Shown here piece after piece: positions 25,620 to 33,528 of a stretch of DNA of 64,000 nucleotides (its first letter is position 1; each line of letters opens with the position of its first letter). The DNA is from Candidatus Geothrix skivensis (lineage in GTDB: Bacteria > Acidobacteriota > Holophagae > Holophagales > Holophagaceae): positions 301,001-365,000 of the forward strand of contig JADKIO010000005.1 of the NCBI GenBank assembly GCA_016721195.1, written 5' to 3'. The notes beneath the pieces were generated by a model. The model saw nothing but the letters and a program-made list of their open reading frames with translations. It did no database searches and was not told the origin of the DNA. The position numbers and the translations under genes are program-made.

Positions 25620-26071
25620 GCGGCGGGACCGAAGCCCTCCGGTCCCCCCACCGGGTGGCCTATGGGGCGGGACTCGCCCTCTGCCTCGGGACCCCTGGCC
25701 TGATCGCGGCCCTTCTCCTATCGGGCGCGGTGCCAGCGGGTACCCAGCCCCCCGAAGGGGGCCTCGAGCAGGTGGGCTACCTGTTGACTGGATTCGTTTT
25801 CCTATCGGCCACCTGGGTGTGGTGGCGGTCCACCCGCGCCCTCCAGGCCTTCCGGGAGGTGCCCGAGGCCCAGCGTCCGTCCGTGATCTTCCGGGAAGGC
25901 CTGGTTTCGGCCCTGGCCCTCGAGTCCAGCTGTCTTTGCGGATTGATCTACTGGATGCTGGTGGGAAGCCACTCGCCCCGCCATGTGTGGGGCTTCATCC
26001 TGATGACACCCCTGCTCTTCCTGGCTCTGGTCCCCCGGTTCCCTCGCTGGGCAAGGGCCTTGGACAGCTGA
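25616..26071 (+). CDS. Small multi-pass membrane protein, unknown
   Basis: This 151-aa protein has four hydrophobic segments (about 15-40, 52-70, 95-115, 122-140), so it is an inner-membrane protein. The loop between helices 2 and 3 is polar (RSTRALQAFREVPEAQRPSV). No family is recognised. The start is GTG at 25616 overlapping the scpA stop (GTGA), which indicates translational coupling to scpA. That coupling may be simple operon packing rather than a functional link. Confidence 0.65.
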   Translation: MSGGTEALRSPHRVAYGAGLALCLGTPGLIAALLLSGAVPAGTQPPEGGLEQVGYLLTGFVFLSATWVWWRSTRALQAFREVPEAQRPSVIFREGLVSALALESSCLCGLIYWMLVGSHSPRHVWGFILMTPLLFLALVPRFPRWARALDS

Positions 26072-26114
26072 GACATCCGCTATGCTGGGGGACCCCATCC
26101 GCAAAGGAGGGTGC

Positions 26115-26759
26115 ATGTCCGCGCCCGACGCCCGCGATCCTTCCACCCCGAAGTCCTCCCTGGAGGACACGCTCCGCCTGCCTGCAGGGGAGCCCGTGGA
26201 TCCCCGCAGCACGGTGCAGGTGGACATCCCGAAACTCCTCAGTGCCCAGGGGACCCTGAAGCTGCCCCGGCTGGATCCTGGCACCGATCCCAACCAGACC
26301 CAGCGGCTCATGCGTCCGAAGGGGGACGAACCCCCCATCCGCGTGCAGAAAGTGGACCAGCCCCTGGAGATCGAAGGGCAGACCCAGCCGCAGGTCAAGC
26401 AGCCCGGGTCGGGCAGATCCTTCGCCTGGAAGCTGCCCCTCGGGCTGGCGGTGCTGGTGACCCTGAGTGCCGTCGCCTATTTCGTCAGCGCCGGGTGGTT
26501 TCGCACCTCCCCAGGCGCCTCGTCCGTCCGGGCGGGGACTCTGGGGACCGGGGAAACCGGCGCCTCAACCACCGAGGTCTACCTCCAGCAGGCCAAGGCC
26601 GGGGATGCCCATGCCATGCGCATGCTCGGCGTCATGTACTACTACGGCCTGAACGTGCCCCAGGACCGGGAAAAGGGGCTCCAGTGGTACCGGAAGGCCG
26701 CGGAGAAGGGCAGCGACGCGGCTCGGATCGAGCTCGAGAAGCTCGAGGTTGCCAAGTGA
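26115..26759 (+). CDS. Single-pass membrane protein with Sel1-like repeat
   Basis: This 214-aa protein has a polar, Pro/Gln/Asp-rich N-terminal half (about 1-105), one membrane helix (about 108-128, LPLGLAVLVTLSAVAYFVSAGW), and an outside domain with a Sel1-type repeat (AKAGDAHAMRMLGVMYYYG and DREKGLQWYRKAAEKG). Sel1 repeats mediate protein-protein contacts. The ATG at 26115 follows AAAGGAGG. The partner is unknown; it lies 43 bp after the small membrane protein gene and may share its transcript. Confidence 0.7.
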   Translation: MSAPDARDPSTPKSSLEDTLRLPAGEPVDPRSTVQVDIPKLLSAQGTLKLPRLDPGTDPNQTQRLMRPKGDEPPIRVQKVDQPLEIEGQTQPQVKQPGSGRSFAWKLPLGLAVLVTLSAVAYFVSAGWFRTSPGASSVRAGTLGTGETGASTTEVYLQQAKAGDAHAMRMLGVMYYYGLNVPQDREKGLQWYRKAAEKGSDAARIELEKLEVAK

Positions 26760-26763
26760 TGGT

Positions 26764-27693
26764 TCAGAAGGTGGCGATGATCTGAAGGCTGCCTCCCCAG
26801 TACGTGTAGGTGGAGACCTTCTCACCCCAGGTGGCTTCGGCTTTGAGCGCGAATCGCTTCGTCAGGGGCCAGTGTCCGGTAAAGCTGGCGAGCCGCTCCT
26901 GGGGTATTGGATCCGAGGACGCAGTGAGGCTCGTCATGGTGATAGGGGTAGTGCCCGTGCTTGTATTCGTGCCTGTGCTTCGCCTGCCGAATCGGCCGCC
27001 GACACCAGACAACGGGGTCATGGCGGATCGAGTGATCGACGCGGACAGCCCCCCGCCGGTGGCGGTACTCCCGAGGATGCCCCGGCCCGCAGCCAAGCGG
27101 AGGTTGTGCCAGACGCCAAAGTCGCTGCCGCCCAAACGGATATTCAAGATGCCTCCGAGATCGCTGCCTCCATCGGGCTCGTAGGTCAATTGTTGGGCCT
27201 TGGCTGAAACACACCACTCCGCGCCCTGGTAGGCCAGGCCCAACTGAAGCATCCGGATTTCCTCCTGTTGCGCGAATCTGGTGAGGGCGCCTGCCAGATC
27301 TAGTCTCCAACCTGCGGCGAGGTCGAGGCGAACATCCAGGTCCGCCGCGAACTGGGGGAGGAAGTCGCTGTTGTTTCCACCACTCAGTCCCAAATAGGCT
27401 GAGGACGCTTTTCCGATGAGCAGTTCCTTGCCTGCGATGAGCATCGTCCCCTTTCCCTCGGGTTGATCGAAGCCTATGGCTGCGAACTCCCAGGGACCGC
27501 CATGAGCAGGGTAGATGGCGGCGTCCACGGTCCACCCCTTCCGGCGGCCCAGGTCGTTCGAGAACGACTGATCGTAGCCTCCCACGGCCACCCGGGTGAC
27601 CGTGGAAGTCAGGGGAGTCCTTGGATAGGCGGGATCCTCCTGGGCGTATAGAGCCATTGGGAGGGCCCACAGGAGGACTGATCTCTTCATCAT
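26764..27693 (-). CDS. Exported beta-barrel-like outer-membrane protein
   Basis: This 309-aa protein has a signal peptide ending ALYA, with Gln at +1. The mature chain is rich in alternating amphipathic strands (RLDLAAGWRLDLAGAL, LKAEATWGEKVSTYTYWGGSLQIIATF) and ends in Phe, as barrels recognised by the Bam machinery do. A Gly/Thr/Ser-rich loop (RRSTGTNTSTGTTPIT) sits near residue 240. The repeat of R/Q-x-W-x-A strands is loosely like YaiO-type proteins, but this is not certain. The ATG pair at 27688-27693 precedes the signal peptide. Confidence 0.65.
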   Translation of the reverse strand: MMKRSVLLWALPMALYAQEDPAYPRTPLTSTVTRVAVGGYDQSFSNDLGRRKGWTVDAAIYPAHGGPWEFAAIGFDQPEGKGTMLIAGKELLIGKASSAYLGLSGGNNSDFLPQFAADLDVRLDLAAGWRLDLAGALTRFAQQEEIRMLQLGLAYQGAEWCVSAKAQQLTYEPDGGSDLGGILNIRLGGSDFGVWHNLRLAAGRGILGSTATGGGLSASITRSAMTPLSGVGGRFGRRSTGTNTSTGTTPITMTSLTASSDPIPQERLASFTGHWPLTKRFALKAEATWGEKVSTYTYWGGSLQIIATF

Positions 27694-27727
27694 CTGGACT
27701 CCTGTGCAGGAGGGACAACAAGGTTGG

Positions 27728-28042
27728 TCAACGGCCCCGGCCAGTTCGATTTGCGGATGATCGGCCTAGGCGCTGACCTGCGCCGGTTCCCGGCGTTTGT
27801 CCGCAACTGCCGTCCTGCTTTCGCAGGCGGCTCTGAGTCCGGTCCTGAGTCCGGTCCTGGGCCTGATTCTTGGTCCGGTCCTGGGCCTGATCCTTGGTCC
27901 GGTCCTGGGCCTGATCCTTGGTCCGGTCCTGGGCCTGATCCTTGGTTCGGTCCTGAGTCCGGTCCTGGGTGCGGTCCGCCGTCTGGGCGCCAAGGGTGAG
28001 CGCCGCTCCGAGGGCTGCGGCAAGTAACTTTGTGATCTTCAT
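27728..28042 (-). CDS. Exported low-complexity DRTxDQAQ-repeat protein
   Basis: This 104-aa protein has a signal peptide MKITKLLAAALGAALTLGA with Gln at +1. A run of repeats follows, mostly DRTKDQAQ units and shorter DRTQ units, encoded by a 12/24-bp tandem array at 27829-27972. The tail is basic. The repeat is strongly charged and glutamine-rich, so probably unstructured or helical; no function is known. An AGGAGG ribosome site precedes the ATG at 28042. The signal peptide fixes which of the three open frames through the array is real. Confidence 0.7.
   Translation of the reverse strand: MKITKLLAAALGAALTLGAQTADRTQDRTQDRTKDQAQDRTKDQAQDRTKDQAQDRTKNQAQDRTQDRTQSRLRKQDGSCGQTPGTGAGQRLGRSSANRTGRGR
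27829..27972. repeat. Tandem array of 12-bp/24-bp units
   Basis: Twelve contiguous 12-bp units, of which the middle eight form four 24-bp units (27853-27948) differing at only a few positions. The array is in frame with, and encodes, the DRTKDQAQ repeats. Near identity points to recent expansion by slippage or unequal exchange. Confidence 0.9.
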
Positions 28043-28058
28043 GGGTACCTCCTGGGTG

Positions 28059-28082
28059 GGTGTGCGGTCTTGCCCGCACACC
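28059..28082 (-). promoter_or_regulatory. 5' leader hairpin before the repeat protein
   Basis: A 9-bp stem (28059-28067 with 28074-28082) sits just upstream of the AGGAGG ribosome site of the gene starting at 28042. AT-rich sequence at 28125-28165, overlapping the uvrC 3' end, is the likely promoter. The hairpin could stabilise the mRNA or affect translation. Confidence 0.4.
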
Positions 28083-28149
28083 TACCGAGAGGCCCATGGA
28101 CTCCGAGTGGTTGAAGGTGCCCTGGTTGGCTAATTTTATAAATACTGTT

Positions 28150-29964
28150 TTAATTTAAATTACTATTTTGCCATGTGACAATTCGTCGCACGGCAACGGA
28201 GCCAAGCAGGCTGGAAAGCTCCGTCTCTGAGGCTTGTTTGATCGCGGTCACGCTGCCGAAGGCCTGGAGCAGCTTCTTCGCCGTGGCCGGACCGATGCCG
28301 GGAACCTGGGTCAGCTCGGTCTGAAGGGTGCGCTTGGCCCGCAGGGCCCGGTGGTAGGTGATGGCGAAGCGATGGGCCTCATCCCGGATGCGCTGTAGCA
28401 GCTGCAGCACCGGCGAGGATTTCGGAATCTTCAGGGGTGCGCTTGAACCGGGCCGAAAAATTAGCTCCTCCTTTTTTGCCAGGCTGGCCAGTTCCAGCTG
28501 CTCCAGCCCCAGATCCTTCAGGGCCGCCTCCGCCGCGTGGAGCTGGCCCAGGCCCCCATCGATGATCACCAGGTTCGGGAACTCCTGCCCTTCGTCCCGC
28601 ATGCGTTTGTAGCGGCGTGTGACCGCCTCCTGCATGTTGGCGAAGTCATCGTTCTGCTCGTTGGTCATCTTGAAGCGCCGGTAGCGGGCCTTGTCCGGCA
28701 CGCCATCGGTGAACACCACGCAGCTGGCCACCACCTCCCGGCCCTGCCCGTGGCTGATGTCGAAGCATTCGAGGCGGCGGGGCAGGTGGCTCAGGCCCAG
28801 GAAGGCCTGCAGGCCTTCGAGCACCGCCTCGTTGAGCCGGGCCGGTTCGAATTTTCGCTCCAGGGCCAGCCGGGCATTCTCCTGGGCCATGGCCAGCAGC
28901 TCCACCTTCTCGCCCTTCTGGGGGACATGGATGCGGGCCTTGGTGCCCCGCAGGCCCGACAGCCAATCCCGGAGCAGGTCACCCTCTTCGGGCTCGATCT
29001 CCACCAGGAGCTTGGCAGGCACGGGATCGGAACTGTAGACGCGCTGAAGGACCTGGGCCAGCACGGCGCCATCGAAGGCCTCGATGTCCTCCAGCACGTA
29101 CTCCTGGCGGCCCATCATGCGGCCCTCCCGCAGCATCAGGCGGTGCACGCAGGCCCGGCCGTCCAGCAGCGCACTGCCGTAGACGTCCGTGTCATCCAGG
29201 TCCGCGCTGGCGGCCTTCTGGCGGGTGAACCAGGCGTCCACCTGCTGGAGGGCGTCCCGGTGCTGGGCGGCCTGCTCGAAGGCGGCGGCCTCGGCGGCCT
29301 TCCACATGGCGGCCTCCAGCCTCGCCTTCAGCTCGTCCCGCTTGCCCTCCAGGAACAGCCGCGCCTCCTTGGCCTGCTCCCGGTAGGCCTCCTGGCCCAC
29401 GGCGGCGATGCAGGGGGCAGTGCAGCGGTGCAGCTGGTACTTGAGGCAGGCCCGGCCCCGCTTGCCGTCAATGTCGATGTCGCAGTCGCGGATCTGGAAG
29501 AAGCGGTAGACCAGCTCCGCGGTGCGGTAGGCGGTGCTGGCGGGGAAGAAGGGCCCGAAGTAGAGGCTGCCGTCCTTGCGCACCTTCCGCGTGACGAAGA
29601 CCTTGGGGAAGGCCTCCTTCCAGGTGAGCTTCACGTAGGGGTAGCTCTTGTCGTCCTTCAGCAGGATGTTGAAGGGCGGCCAGTGCTCCTTGATGAGGTT
29701 GTTCTCGAGGATGAGCGCTTCGAGTTCGGTCTCGCAGACGATGAGCTCGATGTCCCAGATGCGCGCCACCAGGCGCCGGGTCTTGGCATCCAGCCGCTTC
29801 TGCTGGAAGTAGGACTTCACCCGGTTCCGCAGCACCTTGGCCTTGCCCACGTAGAGCAGGTTGCCGCCCTCGTCGCGGTAGAGGTAGCAGCCGGGGCGCA
29901 GGGGCAGGTCCCCCAGCTTGCGCTGCAGGACCGGGGATTTCTCGAGGTTGGTTCGGATGGCCAC
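28150..29964 (-). CDS. uvrC: UvrABC excinuclease subunit C
   Basis: This 604-aa protein is the nuclease that cuts both sides of a UvrB-marked DNA lesion. The N-terminal GIY-YIG-type domain reads PGCYLYRDEGGNLLYVGKAKVLRNRVKSYF (about 24-53). A Cys-rich segment follows (CDIDIDGKRGRACLKYQLHRCTAPC). The RNase H-like endonuclease domain has ECFDISHGQGREVVASCVVF and VIIDGGLGQL with acidic residues. A C-terminal helix-hairpin-helix reads LTQVPGIGPATAKKLLQAFGS. Length is normal. The last codons fall in AT-rich sequence. Confidence 0.96.
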   Translation of the reverse strand: MAIRTNLEKSPVLQRKLGDLPLRPGCYLYRDEGGNLLYVGKAKVLRNRVKSYFQQKRLDAKTRRLVARIWDIELIVCETELEALILENNLIKEHWPPFNILLKDDKSYPYVKLTWKEAFPKVFVTRKVRKDGSLYFGPFFPASTAYRTAELVYRFFQIRDCDIDIDGKRGRACLKYQLHRCTAPCIAAVGQEAYREQAKEARLFLEGKRDELKARLEAAMWKAAEAAAFEQAAQHRDALQQVDAWFTRQKAASADLDDTDVYGSALLDGRACVHRLMLREGRMMGRQEYVLEDIEAFDGAVLAQVLQRVYSSDPVPAKLLVEIEPEEGDLLRDWLSGLRGTKARIHVPQKGEKVELLAMAQENARLALERKFEPARLNEAVLEGLQAFLGLSHLPRRLECFDISHGQGREVVASCVVFTDGVPDKARYRRFKMTNEQNDDFANMQEAVTRRYKRMRDEGQEFPNLVIIDGGLGQLHAAEAALKDLGLEQLELASLAKKEELIFRPGSSAPLKIPKSSPVLQLLQRIRDEAHRFAITYHRALRAKRTLQTELTQVPGIGPATAKKLLQAFGSVTAIKQASETELSSLLGSVAVRRIVTWQNSNLN

Positions 29965-30052
29965 GGGACTCCAGTCAGGCCTTGGGTGATGGAGGGGGCT
30001 GATGCGGGCGGCGCATGAGCCGCAGCGTCACGGCCGGCCAGTCGGGCATGGG

Positions 30053-31315
30053 CTAGGGCTCCTTTGGATGAATCCGGAAGCCCGCCACAGGCGGGGTAGC
30101 GCCGTGCCCCGGTGGCAGGGCCACGCCGTGGCCATCCCGCAGTTGCGCGTAGTGGGGACTGAGGATTTCCACGCCTGCCTCGGCGAAGGTGTCCTGGATG
30201 TGCTTGTGCAGGTCGGAGTAGAGCCAGGGCAGGCGCTCGGGATGGCAGGTGGAAGCGTTGAGCTCGTAGGTGATGTAGAAATCATTCAAGGCGGTCTGGA
30301 GCACGAAGGGCGGAGGGTCCTTCAGTACCAGGTCCGTTCGGTGGGCTGCCATGAGGAGCAGTTCATGCACCTGTTTCCAGGGCACGGCATAACCGATGCT
30401 CACGGTGGTGTGCAGCAGCAGACCCGTGGATTGGATGCGGGCGCTGAAGTTCTGGATGGGGCCGTTCAGCACCGCCGCATTGCTGAGGACGATCTCCTCC
30501 TGCTTGAAAGTGAGGAGGCGGGTAATCACCAGGTTGTGATCCACCACGATGCCCGTGTGCTGCCCCAAGTTCACCACGTCGCCCTTGCGGTAGGCGCGCA
30601 TGTAGGTGAGCACTCCGCCGGAGATGAAGTTGCCGATGGTGCCGCTGGACCCCAGGGACACCAGCAGGCCCACGAAGAGTGAGACGGCCTTGAAGGCCTC
30701 AGACCCCGAGCCCGGCATGTAGGGCACCGCCAGCACCAGCGCGAAGGCGAGTACGCCCAGTCGCACCAGGGTATACGTGGGTTTGGCCCACTCGGCATCA
30801 AAACCCTCGGCCCGGGTTTCGCCCCGCCCCAAGGTTTCAAAGAGGGGTTTCAGCAGACCCAGCAGAAGGCGGGTGCCCAGCACGACCAGCACCAGCACCA
30901 GGCCCTTGGGCAGGTAGTCGAGCAGGGCCGTGGCGAAGCTGAGCAGCGGGTCCTTCAGGCTAAGCAGCAGGCGACCGGCCAGGCCCTGGGTGGCCTTGAA
31001 CAGGCCGAAGGAGAGGGACATGAGGATGTAGGCCAGGACAAGGGACAGGAATCCGAAAAAGAGCCCGGCCATGCGGTGCAGAAGGGCTCCCAGCCGCCGA
31101 GCAGGCATCACCTCCAGGCTGCCGAGACGGACGCTGGGCAGATGGGCCTTCCAGACGCCGTGGAGGCGGACTTGGAAGGCTTTGCCACCACGCCGGAGAC
31201 GATTCAGCAGGAAGGCGCCCACCAGCAAGATCACAGCCAGCACCAGGAGGCGATGGAGCAGCGGGGCTTCCTCAGGAAGCAGGGCCCAGGCGCGGACAAC
31301 GGGAGTCGGGGTCAT
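30053..31315 (-). CDS. MscS-family mechanosensitive channel
   Basis: This 420-aa inner-membrane protein has about five or six hydrophobic segments (first near 22-40, last pore helix near 220-240). The pore/beta-domain signature is FVGLLVSLGSSGTIGNFISGGVLTYMRAYRKGDVVNLGQHTGIV, followed by the soluble beta domain (LVITRLLTFKQEEIVLSNAAVLNGPIQNFS). The C-terminal alpha/beta domain contains SIGYAVPWKQVHELLLMAA. Such channels open under membrane tension and release solutes during hypo-osmotic shock. It is longer than E. coli MscS (286 aa), with extra N-terminal membrane helices. Confidence 0.9.
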   Translation of the reverse strand: MTPTPVVRAWALLPEEAPLLHRLLVLAVILLVGAFLLNRLRRGGKAFQVRLHGVWKAHLPSVRLGSLEVMPARRLGALLHRMAGLFFGFLSLVLAYILMSLSFGLFKATQGLAGRLLLSLKDPLLSFATALLDYLPKGLVLVLVVLGTRLLLGLLKPLFETLGRGETRAEGFDAEWAKPTYTLVRLGVLAFALVLAVPYMPGSGSEAFKAVSLFVGLLVSLGSSGTIGNFISGGVLTYMRAYRKGDVVNLGQHTGIVVDHNLVITRLLTFKQEEIVLSNAAVLNGPIQNFSARIQSTGLLLHTTVSIGYAVPWKQVHELLLMAAHRTDLVLKDPPPFVLQTALNDFYITYELNASTCHPERLPWLYSDLHKHIQDTFAEAGVEILSPHYAQLRDGHGVALPPGHGATPPVAGFRIHPKEP

Positions 31316-31400
31316 GGGCTCACTTTAGATGGCTGCCTCGCCAAAGGGAATGGCCCGGGGGGCTCTCGCCGCTTCGCCGTGAATTTGCGACACTGGCAGC

Positions 31401-32024
31401 ATGCTGAACCTCGAGTCTTTCCCCGTGGGCCCCCTGGGCTGCAACTGCTCCCTGCTCTGGGATCCCGCCACGGGCTCTGGAGTGGTGGTGGATCCCGGTG
31501 GGGATGGCGCCAAGATCCGCAAGCGGGTGGAGGCCCTGGGCTTCAAGGTCATGGCCCTGCTGCATACCCATGCCCACTTCGATCATGTGGGTGCCACCAG
31601 GGAACTGCAGGAACTCTGGCAGTGCCCGGCCCATCTGCACGGAGACGACACCTTCCTCATCGAAGCCCTGCCCCAGCAGACGGGCATGTTCGGCATGCCC
31701 GCCATTCCCCAGCCCGAGATGACGGATCTGCAGGCTGGCGAACGCCACCTCGACTTGACGACCTTGCACACGCCCGGCCATACGCCAGGCTCCTGCTGCT
31801 TCCACGGGGAATTCGCCAAGGGCCGGGTGCTGCTGGCGGGCGATACGCTCTTCCGGGGCGGCGTGGGCCGAACGGACCTGTGGGGCGGCAGCTGGGAGCT
31901 GCTGGAGCAGAGCATCCGCCGGGAGCTCTACGTGCTGGATGGCGCCACTCTGGTCATCCCCGGGCACGGCCCCGCCACCACCCTCGGGGAGGAGGCGGAG
32001 TCCAATCCGTTCGTGCGGAGGTAG
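31401..32024 (+). CDS. Metallo-beta-lactamase-fold hydrolase (glyoxalase II-like)
   Basis: This 207-aa cytoplasmic protein has the metal motif THAHFDHVG (His57, His59, Asp61, His62), a third His in HTPGHTPGSCCF, the bridging Asp in LLAGDTLFRGGVGRTDL, and the final His in VIPGHGPAT. The GRTDL segment is typical of the YcbL/glyoxalase II-like subgroup, which hydrolyses S-lactoylglutathione-like thioesters; the true substrate is unknown. It starts 85 bp from the divergent MscS-like gene. Confidence 0.88.
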   Translation: MLNLESFPVGPLGCNCSLLWDPATGSGVVVDPGGDGAKIRKRVEALGFKVMALLHTHAHFDHVGATRELQELWQCPAHLHGDDTFLIEALPQQTGMFGMPAIPQPEMTDLQAGERHLDLTTLHTPGHTPGSCCFHGEFAKGRVLLAGDTLFRGGVGRTDLWGGSWELLEQSIRRELYVLDGATLVIPGHGPATTLGEEAESNPFVRR

Positions 32025-32032
32025 CAGGCAGG

Positions 32033-32650
32033 TCAGCGGCCGAAGCGGAACACCGCGCTCACCGCCAGCCAGGTGATGGCGTCGTAGCCCAGGCCATCGA
32101 TCCCGTTCTTCTCCACGGACACGCTGTTGAGGTGCCCTTCCAGGCTGAACACCCGGTTGAAGGTGTAGCCACCGCCGATGCGGAGGCCCGGGCGGCCCGA
32201 CTGGGTGACCTCGCTGTCGCCGTAGAAGGAAAACTCGGCCTTGGCGATGACCCGGTTGACATTCACGCCCACCAGGAAATACCCGCCGCGGGAGGGGGAG
32301 CCGGCGTTGAAGACATAGTCCGCCCCGAACTGCGCGACGCCAAAGGTGTTCTGGCGGGTCCCGTCATAGAAGCCGCCGCTGAAGGTGTCCTGCTTCTTGC
32401 TCGCAAACCCGTTCGACTGGGCCATCAGGCGCAGCTGATGGTGCGGAGTGAAATTGAAATCGAGGTGGCCGCCGAAATGGGCGCCCGCCCCATCATTGGC
32501 ACCCAGGTAGTTGCCGTCGGAGGCCTTCTTGTCGGCGAAATCCCCGGTGGGCAGGCTCAGACCCGCCTGCAGACCGCCGTTCACGCGGACACCCTGGGCC
32601 CACAGCCCGGTCGTCGCCAGTAGTGATAGAGCCAGCATCCTGGTTCGCAT
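32033..32650 (-). CDS. Small outer-membrane beta-barrel protein
   Basis: This 205-aa protein has a signal peptide (MRTRMLALSLLATTGLWA, Gln at +1) and amphipathic strands through to a C-terminal WLAVSAVFRFGR. Strand-turn patterns such as GYFLVGVNVNRVIAKAEF and GLRIGGGYTFNRVFSLEGHLNSVSV are like 8-stranded OprF/OmpA-type barrels. No ligand can be named. The ATG at 32650 is preferred because the signal peptide starts there. It is convergent with the metallohydrolase gene, with 8 bp between stops. Confidence 0.7.
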   Translation of the reverse strand: MRTRMLALSLLATTGLWAQGVRVNGGLQAGLSLPTGDFADKKASDGNYLGANDGAGAHFGGHLDFNFTPHHQLRLMAQSNGFASKKQDTFSGGFYDGTRQNTFGVAQFGADYVFNAGSPSRGGYFLVGVNVNRVIAKAEFSFYGDSEVTQSGRPGLRIGGGYTFNRVFSLEGHLNSVSVEKNGIDGLGYDAITWLAVSAVFRFGR

Positions 32651-32757
32651 GTCGTCTCCCACAGTGAGGTCGAGTGCCCCCAGGCAGGATAGCCGAGAGG
32701 GTGGTTGTTTTTATTCCCCGTTCCGGTGGCATCATGGGGGCCTCCCAAGGAGTTTCC

Positions 32758-33528
32758 ATGGACACCCTGTTTGCCTCCCTCGGCTGTTTCGGTCCCGCTG
32801 CCCTCTTCCTGGTGGTCTGGTCCCTCAGCTGCCTCAAGGTCATCAACCAGTACGAGCGGGCCGTGGTCTTCACCCTCGGCAAGGTGGGTGACACCCTCAA
32901 GGGCCCCGGCCTGGTCTTCATCTGGCGACCCATCCAGAAGGCGGTCATCGTGTCCCTGCGCACCACCGTCCTCGAAGTGCCCAGCCAGGACATCATCACC
33001 CGCGACAACGTGAGCCTGAAGGTCAGCGCCGTCGTCTACTCCAAGGTGCTGGATCCCAAACAGGCCATCCTGGGCGTGGAAAACTACTACTACGCCACCA
33101 GCCAGATCGCCCAGACCACCCTGCGCTCGCTTCTGGGCGAGGTCAGCCTGGACGAGCTGCTGGCGGATCGGGAGAAGCTCAGCCTGCGCCTGCGGGAGAT
33201 GATCGACCGCTCCACGGAGCCCTGGGGCGTGGAGGTGAGCAGCGTGGAGCTCAAGAGCGTGGACCTGCCCGAGCAGATCCAGCGGGCCATGGGCAAGCAG
33301 GCCGAGGCGGAGCGCGAGAAGCGGGCCAAGGTCATCGCCGCCGAAGGTGAGCTGCTTGCTTCGGAGCAGCTGCTGGAGGCCGCCAACAAGATCAGCCAGA
33401 ACCCCACCGCGATCCAGATGCGCTACCTGCAGACCCTCGCCGAGATCGCGACGGAGAAAAACAGCACCATCGTCTTCCCGCTGCCCATGGAGTTCATGAA
33501 GGCCTTCGAGAAGTTCACGAAGAACTAG
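32758..33528 (+). CDS. Slipin (SPFH/stomatin-like) membrane protein
   Basis: This 256-aa protein has an N-terminal membrane hairpin (about 1-22) and an SPFH domain starting INQYERAVVFTLGKVGDTLKGPGLVFIWRP. Then come SLRTTVLEVPSQDIITRDNVSLKVSAVVY and the coiled region QAEAEREKRAKVIAAEGELLAS, the standard slipin/stomatin sequence. Slipins form membrane-associated oligomers at lipid microdomains. The usual partner, an NfeD protease-like gene, is not adjacent. The ATG at 32758 follows CCAAGGAG. The stop overlaps that of the convergent transglutaminase gene by 14 bp. Confidence 0.92.
   Translation: MDTLFASLGCFGPAALFLVVWSLSCLKVINQYERAVVFTLGKVGDTLKGPGLVFIWRPIQKAVIVSLRTTVLEVPSQDIITRDNVSLKVSAVVYSKVLDPKQAILGVENYYYATSQIAQTTLRSLLGEVSLDELLADREKLSLRLREMIDRSTEPWGVEVSSVELKSVDLPEQIQRAMGKQAEAEREKRAKVIAAEGELLASEQLLEAANKISQNPTAIQMRYLQTLAEIATEKNSTIVFPLPMEFMKAFEKFTKN

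Noticed and set aside
27829..27972. CRISPR-like repeat array
   Set aside because: Units are contiguous 12/24-bp tandem repeats without spacers and lie in frame in a signal-peptide ORF.
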